Assembly: GCA_027924585.1 (NCBI GenBank)
Contig: BSBM01001138.1
Location: 9,720,001-9,784,000, forward strand
Length of the DNA: 64,000 nucleotides
Source of the DNA: Larix kaempferi
Taxonomy: Eukaryota; Streptophyta; Pinopsida; Pinales; Pinaceae
Direction of reading: 5' to 3'
Position numbers and translations under genes: made by a program. The notes beneath the pieces are model-generated. The model was not told the origin of the DNA, made no database searches, and saw only the letters and a list, made by a program, of their open reading frames with translations. Positions 58,299 to 64,000 of the stretch are shown piece by piece (the first letter of the stretch is position 1; each line of letters opens with the position of its first letter).

Positions 58299-58762
58299 CA
58301 TTTGTATTGCCTGGTAGATTAGGGTAGGTAGGAAACCAAATAAGTCTACTTAGGCAGTAGCTAGTCTTTTCAGCCATTGAGTCTGGCACCTTCTTAGTCT
58401 CTAAGCTCCTTTGTAAGCTCCTAGTTTAACTGAGTACCTGTCACTTTTTCTTTTCCTGCACAATAAATTTCAAATTTTTGCAAATTATGTTAGTAGTTTA
58501 ATTTACTTTCTGCATTTATACTTTATGCATTTATATTTCTGACATAGAGTAGATTTTATTTCAGTTGATTTTTCCCACACATGCGGCATGAGGTATTTTG
58601 TTTAGATGTTTGTGAATGCAGAAAATAGGTTGCAAGAATAAAAACTGGAAGTAAATGGTAGAGTGCTGGATCGTGGATTCGAGTAGCAGAGTTCGAGGAC
58701 CAGAGATTCTGAGGTTCTCAAGCGCTCACTTCAGCCGAGCACTTGTCCCAGCCGGAGCCAGA
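58299..58762 (+). other. 3' untranslated region of the B unit
   Basis: Noncoding, with AATAAA at about 58463. No polypurine tract is seen directly before LTR B2 (the flank reads GCCGGAGCCAGA). This is unusual if B2 is the 3' LTR of this same unit. CCAGA (58758-58762) could instead be one side of a target duplication of a separately inserted element. Confidence 0.5.
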
Positions 58763-61313
58763 TGTTATCACATATATAGTAGCTGGGCTACCATACATTA
58801 TTTTTCTCATTCCAGTACACTATTCAGCCAGTTCCCTTACATTTGAGATGCCGAGATGAGCATCTATATTGGATCACTATCAGATTGTGGACAGCAGTTG
58901 CATTCCCCATGCCATGACTGAGTTTCAGGACACTCAGAGAGATGACCGATGTAGCCATTATACCATTGGTACAGAGCAGTCAGTAGTGCCCAGAGTTACA
59001 GCAGCAGTTTCAGAGGACAGATGATGGTACAGGTTGATGTGCATTCAGGTATATGACTCAGCAGGTATATTACGGTGTTATGGTTAGATTGCTTTTATAC
59101 TTATTCTTATAGCATGTCATAGCACTTAGTGTCATGATCTGGCGATCATATAGATACATGGACCTGGTTGACCTATTATATATATATATTACTGTCCCTG
59201 CTCAGACTTAGAAGTTCACTATTCATACTCATTGGTATTTACCCTCCTTAGGGAGAATAGAGGTGATCATTCAACCATACCTTGGCTTGCTAGTGTTGGC
59301 TTCATCTTTTCATTGTCTTCATCCATCCATGGCCTACCTTTTAGATTATCACCCTGACTTACTACTTGACTAGTGGCATGGAGGACCTTTCCCCACTGTA
59401 GCCTCTGTATTGGATGAGCTTCCCTGTTTATTGTGTCTCGGCTCTGAGTTGGTGACAAAACTTACCTATGGTGAGTTGGAGTTCCTTGTGAATTCCCCCT
59501 AGTCATTAAAGTTGTGTTGGCTAAACCTGAAACTTTTAGTGCTGCCATGAATACAAAATCTAGAAAAATGAAATGCTATATCTTGTGTGTGAAAGAAATG
59601 CCAATTGAAAATGGCCATGAAAAATAAAATGTTATATCTTTTGGAAAAATAAATACCTAGGTAAACAAGTTGTCCATGACACACCTAGAAGTGCTCAGGT
59701 AAACAAGTGCCTTAAAAACACACCTGCAGCAGAAAGCCTAAAAATAAATGTAAATCTATGCAATGTGTTTGTAAACACACATAGATCAAGGCTATGGAAA
59801 CTTCAGGCCCAAAAAGCAATGGAACTTAAATGTTATATCTAAATAATTGCTGGCCTTGTTTGTATTATGGATTGTGCGCATCTGTGAAGGTGAATAAACC
59901 CTCTTTAAACAACTTATCCATTTGTGAGACACCGCCATTCCCTGTGTTATTGCTCATTCAGTATATACTATGGTGTGTATTCCCTTTCCCTTGCCAAAGT
60001 GTCACAAAGTCAAGTCAGTCAAGTCATCCCTTGGCCTAGCCAGTTAATTTAAGCCTTCACCCTTCACTAGCAAATTGATCACAACTATGAAGTGAGTATG
60101 GTCCTGAAAGTCTAGTCTGAGTAATAATAATAATTAACGACACTATATATGTGGATTTAGATCGCCAAGTCATGATTACTCTGTGTTATAATTGTTATTC
60201 GAATAAGTTGTAGAGCATGTATTAACCTTGACACCTTGCAGCAGCCATGGATGATGGTCTGAGTTGTATTTGGTCTTGGTTAGACCTAGTTTGACCATGG
60301 AGGACCATGGGACATGAGATGTTAGACCTTATGATGATATGGATAGATGATATATGGTCTATGTACACATACAGGATGATTCTATGCAGCAGCTACAGGG
60401 TTATGATGATGATTCTTGGGATACAACAGTGTTTGGTCATTTACAGATCATTATTATTGGCCTTGTTCCGGTACATTGGATATTTATTTTGATCATGCAG
60501 AGATTCATATGGTGTATGAGTACACATCTTGGATAGATTTGGACCTTCTGAGTCCAATGGGACAGTTTGTTTTCAGTTCCGGGCACTTACAGTGATGATT
60601 GAGCCTCAGTAGGCTGTCCTAGTGCAGTTTTGGTCTGTTGGAGGCCCTGTCGGAGCAGAGATGACTTTTATCCGGTTGACCTAGGGCGCTGATGATGGAA
60701 GGGGTGGTCCAGCCACTTGTTTTTACCATATTACCCCCCTCTCGGACACATTGGTGCGCTCACCTTGACAGCGCCATCACTCCAGGAGGCTGTTTGGGCA
60801 GTTTCACGCTTCCCGAGGCATTTCAGGATTGGTAGAAATGGCTATTGAGGAAATCGATTTGGGCTACTGAGGCAAAGTTATGGCATGGGATGATCAGTGA
60901 TGATAGATCGGGACCTTCCACACCTCCTCCAGCAGTTTCAGCTTCATCGGGGCCCGCATCCATCATTTATGGCACTTTCTGTGGATTTTTGAGGTCTTTT
61001 GAGGACCACGACTTCACTATGGAGGCACGATTTGGTACATTCATGATTATTTATTGGTTATTGTGCTATGGGGATTGACCAAGGAGGGATAAAATTACCC
61101 CTTGGACCCACCATAAGCCTCTTATGATAATTCATCATCATGATTTGGTGGGATTCCCCTCTTCTAGGGCGATTTTGTCCACTTATGTTATATTTTATGT
61201 GTGATCCATGTATTATATTGTTGAGCTCATCTCAACCATTGATTAGACTTTTGTATCTTATAATCTTAGCCACTCATTCAAAAAGTGGTTAGGGTTTTGG
61301 TGCCTCTCCTTCC

Positions 61314-61321
61314 TATTTAAA
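61314..61321 (+). promoter_or_regulatory. Gypsy LTR B2 TATA-like box
   Basis: TATTTAAA occupies the same place as TATTTAAA in B1 (46351-46358) and TATATAA in A1 and A2. AGGAGAGAGCCTCTCATTG follows. Confidence 0.6.
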
Positions 61322-61699
61322 GGAGAGAGCCTCTCATTGTAAAGGGACTTTTGGCTCTGGATTATTGGAATAGAAAATTATTATTGCATCTATCTCCAAT
61401 GTTGTGGTGAATGTTTTTGGTGTTCGTTCGTTGGTTCTTCCTTTGCACTGAGTTATTGGAGATCTTGTTTGCCATATCTATTGTACCATGATTTTGCATC
61501 TACAGGTGGAGGCCGATTTGCTTGGAGGAGGAGGTATTGGTAGGGGAAGACTCTCCCTACTTCTTCTTTGGAGCTCTTCGTTGGTAACAGGGAGTATTAC
61601 TGTCCCAGGACCTTCTATTTCATGTTACTATTTGCATTTCTCTTGTATTTCTTCCATACTTGCTCTTACTGATTGAATCTTTATTCCTTGGTTTGACAG

Positions 61700-61830
61700 G
61701 TAGAGGAAGGCGCACTTGTGGACTTGGGCATCAAATTGGCAAGCAAATCAACAATCTCTCATTTGATCTCTGCGGGAATCTTCCTCAACATCAAGGCATC
61801 TCATCCACATCATTCAGGTATGATCTCAAG
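61700..61830 (+). other. Exon-like module in U5 of LTR B2
   Basis: Acceptor-like TTTGACAG precedes the block. Donor-like CAG|GTATGA (GT at 61818) and AAG|GTAAGT (GT at 61831) are 13 nt apart. The second is a full consensus donor. Confidence 0.45.
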
Positions 61831-63266
61831 GTAAGTTCTATCTCCATGATCTATCCAATTGTCAAAAACACTTAAAACCCTAATTAATTAAAACCCCAAT
61901 TTTGCATTTTCTTAGATCTACTGAGATCTAGTGGGTTGTTGGGCGTGATACTGAAAACCCACCTCTATAGCATCCACGGCATCCCGGATCTATAGTTTGG
62001 TGAGGATTGGCTTCCGTTTGACCCCTCTCCCAAGCCAACTTAGCTTCTCCCAAGGAAGGCGCACTTCACCATTTGAGCAAGTTGACCTAGATCTAGTACA
62101 TGGGTGTTTGAGATTCCACTTGATTTGACATCTACACATCAAATAACATACACCCAGGTTGTCACTTTTCTGAAATTGACCTTGTGGGCCCCATTCCACA
62201 TTTTAAGGCATTTAATCCCCATTTTGGACCACTTGGAACACTTTAACTCAGATCTACTAAGATCTAACCGGTGGATTGCCACGAAATTATAGATCCATAC
62301 TCCTACCTGACCGATCTACTAGGATCTAAAGTTTGGATGCCATCCGACATGATTTGACCCACCTAAACCCCAATTGAAGCCTCCTTGGGTAAAGTCGCAC
62401 CACCTTGGAGAAGTGAGTTCACTCACTTCTAGGAACTGGGTACTTGAGATTATTGCAGATCTGAAACCGGAATAATTCAAAACCTAGGTCTAGACTATCA
62501 CTTTGTCAAATCTTGCCTTGGGGACTGCATTCCTTGTTTTAAGGGATTGTGGTCCACTTGGGTTAAACCTAGATCTAGATACATTCAACCATCAAGACCT
62601 ATACTGTCCACTTATCTCATGTTGTAGGAGTCCTAAACCATAAGTCAACCCCACTTTGACTCCACTTCCCAATTCCCAAGGCACTGGTTTATCTCCAAGA
62701 CAACCCAACTTTCCTAGATTGTTGGATTGACTTGTGGTTTGACTTTTGCATGGTGAACTATACCCTTAAAGCTATCATGAATCATGGTCAAGCTTGTCTT
62801 ATGTACTAGTTAGCCCCAATACATCCCTCAAAACTATCCTGCATTGGACACAGTTCCCAAGGCAGTAGATCTTTTGACATTGACCTAGTACACTAGCCCT
62901 AGATCTCATTACAAACATTATGAGTCACTCTTACATCAACAATGAATCAAAGCTATACCTATTGAACCCCTCACTTGGCTTGTGACTTTACCCTTAGGTC
63001 TAGGATAAACCATACACCTAACATCACTTAGAAATACCTAGATTTGGTGTCTTGGTTTTGATCTCTCCTGTCGGGAGTAGATCGGGTCTCCCCCTTTGTT
63101 GTCTGGGCTAGATAACATAAAGCGAAGGTTGCCTCGACTGGCGTGACAACCATACATATTTGGAGGTCGAGGTGATCGTGGTTGCACCTTTTGAGTTGCC
63201 CTTTCCTATTGCCATCCATGACTGGATCCATCCATAGGGGCAACTACATCTTAGGTGATAACATTT

Positions 63267-63528
63267 TGGCGCCGTTGCCGGGGAGGCAATAGCTTGCCCT
63301 AGTCCTTCCCGCATATACAAACGACACATATCTTGGTAGAAGAGTTAAATCTACCTGGCGACTCCCAATCGTGACTCCGCTGAGGAGCGAGCTCATTTAC
63401 ATCCCTATAACACTAGAATTTAGACAGATCTTATGGGGTGCATCATTTTGTTTTCAGGTTCTTGAATTTAAAAAAAATAAATATAAACAATATAAACAAT
63501 ATAAAATAAAAAATAAAAATTATTATCC
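63267..63528 (+). promoter_or_regulatory. Second B-unit primer site and leader
   Basis: This repeats 56243-56504 at an offset of 7,024. The primer site is at 63267-63284, the GGCAATAGCTTGCC hairpin at 63285-63298, and the acceptor-like TTTTCAG ends at 63457. Confidence 0.9.
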
Positions 63529-64000
63529 ATGGCTGCTTCTGAGCGACCTAGAACTTTCGGTCGTTTAAAAGTTTTTGACTTTTCAAAAATTGTTGGGTAT
63601 CCTCATCATATTCCTCATCAAGCATGTGCAAGGTTGCCTATTTTCGATGGAAGTTATGAAATCTCTGCTACAAGACACCTTGAACTTTTTAGGGAAATTA
63701 TTAAAGAGTTATCCATAACCCATGAGGATGTGTGTATGAGACTATTGGCTTCATCTTTCAAAGAAAGAGCTGGTCTCTGGCTTTCGAATTTGAAACCCAA
63801 TAGCATTTTTGGTTATGACATGTTCGAAAATAAATTCCTAGAAGAATGGGGAACTGAATTCGATGATATGTATCTTTCAAATCAAATCCAAGATCAAAAC
63901 CTTCCCCTTTCCGATCTTATTGTGGAATCATTTAACAATCAAATATCAAGTGATTTGTCAACATCCGGAGATGACCTTTCCTGCCCAATTTCTTATGATA
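63529..64000 (+). CDS. Second copy of the B-unit gag-like ORF (runs off the window)
   Basis: The first 157 codons match the ORF at 56505. One difference is visible, TCT to TTT at about 63809 (Ser to Phe within the capsid-like segment ISGYDMF). The frame is open to the window edge. Confidence 0.9.
   Translation, partial: MAASERPRTFGRLKVFDFSKIVGYPHHIPHQACARLPIFDGSYEISATRHLELFREIIKELSITHEDVCMRLLASSFKERAGLWLSNLKPNSIFGYDMFENKFLEEWGTEFDDMYLSNQIQDQNLPLSDLIVESFNNQISSDLSTSGDDLSCPISYD

Larger units (their letters stand above)
58763..63263 (+). mobile_element. Ty3/gypsy LTR, copy B2 (4501 bp)
   Basis: It runs from TGTTATCACATATATAG to TTAGGTGATAACA and is followed by a primer site. TATA-like TATTTAAA is at 61314-61321, with GGAATAGAAAA downstream. 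U5 hairpin arms are CCTCGACT (63132-63139)/GGTCGAGG (63165-63172) and AGTTGCCC (63194-63201)/GGGCAACT (63238-63245). No conserved ORF is present. It is the 5' LTR of the unit leaving the window, and perhaps also the 3' LTR of the unit before it. Confidence 0.92.

Overview
This window looks like intergenic DNA from a land plant with a large genome. It is made almost entirely of LTR retrotransposons nested in one another. I found no host protein-coding gene, tRNA, rRNA or CRISPR array. The plant assignment rests on Ty1/copia elements primed by initiator tRNA-Met (TGGTATCAGAGC next to the LTR), Ty3/gypsy elements of the Tat/Athila type primed by tRNA-Asp (TGGCGCCGTTGCCGGGGA), and a TRIM miniature element. 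The species cannot be named; a gymnosperm is only a guess.

Layout. 1-3407: AT-rich spacer, a GC-rich degenerate repeat island and a stretch dense in the word CTGGGC. 3408-15295: one ~4.2 kb gypsy LTR (copy C), split by a young 7.35 kb copia element (copia-1, 5769-13120, target duplication ATCTA) and by a 352 bp TRIM (14531-14882). 15296-24253: primer site and leader of that gypsy element, then two decayed minus-strand elements. These are gypsy-D (17470-19738) and copia-E (19940-23406), whose zinc knuckle is split by a 792 bp solo LTR with a perfect ATAGT duplication. 24254-28670: a 4.4 kb solo gypsy LTR (copy A1, duplication AGACC). 28696-35416: nearly complete minus-strand copia-2. 35417-39540: unassigned. 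39541-40503: end of minus-strand copia-F, interrupted by copia-3 (40504-43756), itself cut by gypsy LTR B1 (43757-46543). 46681-64000: LTR A2, an intact 1,582-codon pol, the tail of a B-type LTR, an intact 597-codon gag-like ORF, full LTR B2 and a second copy of that ORF running off the window.

The most interesting part is 46.7-64 kb. The A-type unit carries Pol without a recognisable capsid or nucleocapsid. The neighbouring B-type unit carries a capsid-like gag without Pol. They share LTR termini, the tRNA-Asp primer site, three short hairpins with compensating changes, and a conserved leader block. This suggests a division of labour between partner elements, although deletion explanations remain open. 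The Pol has an extra RNase H-like domain before reverse transcriptase, and its native RNase H has lost catalytic acidic residues. The giant LTRs also contain a conserved exon-like module ending in two splice-donor-like sites 13-14 nt apart. In the B unit a strong acceptor-like site lies just before the gag ATG, so splicing could remove the primer site from mRNA.
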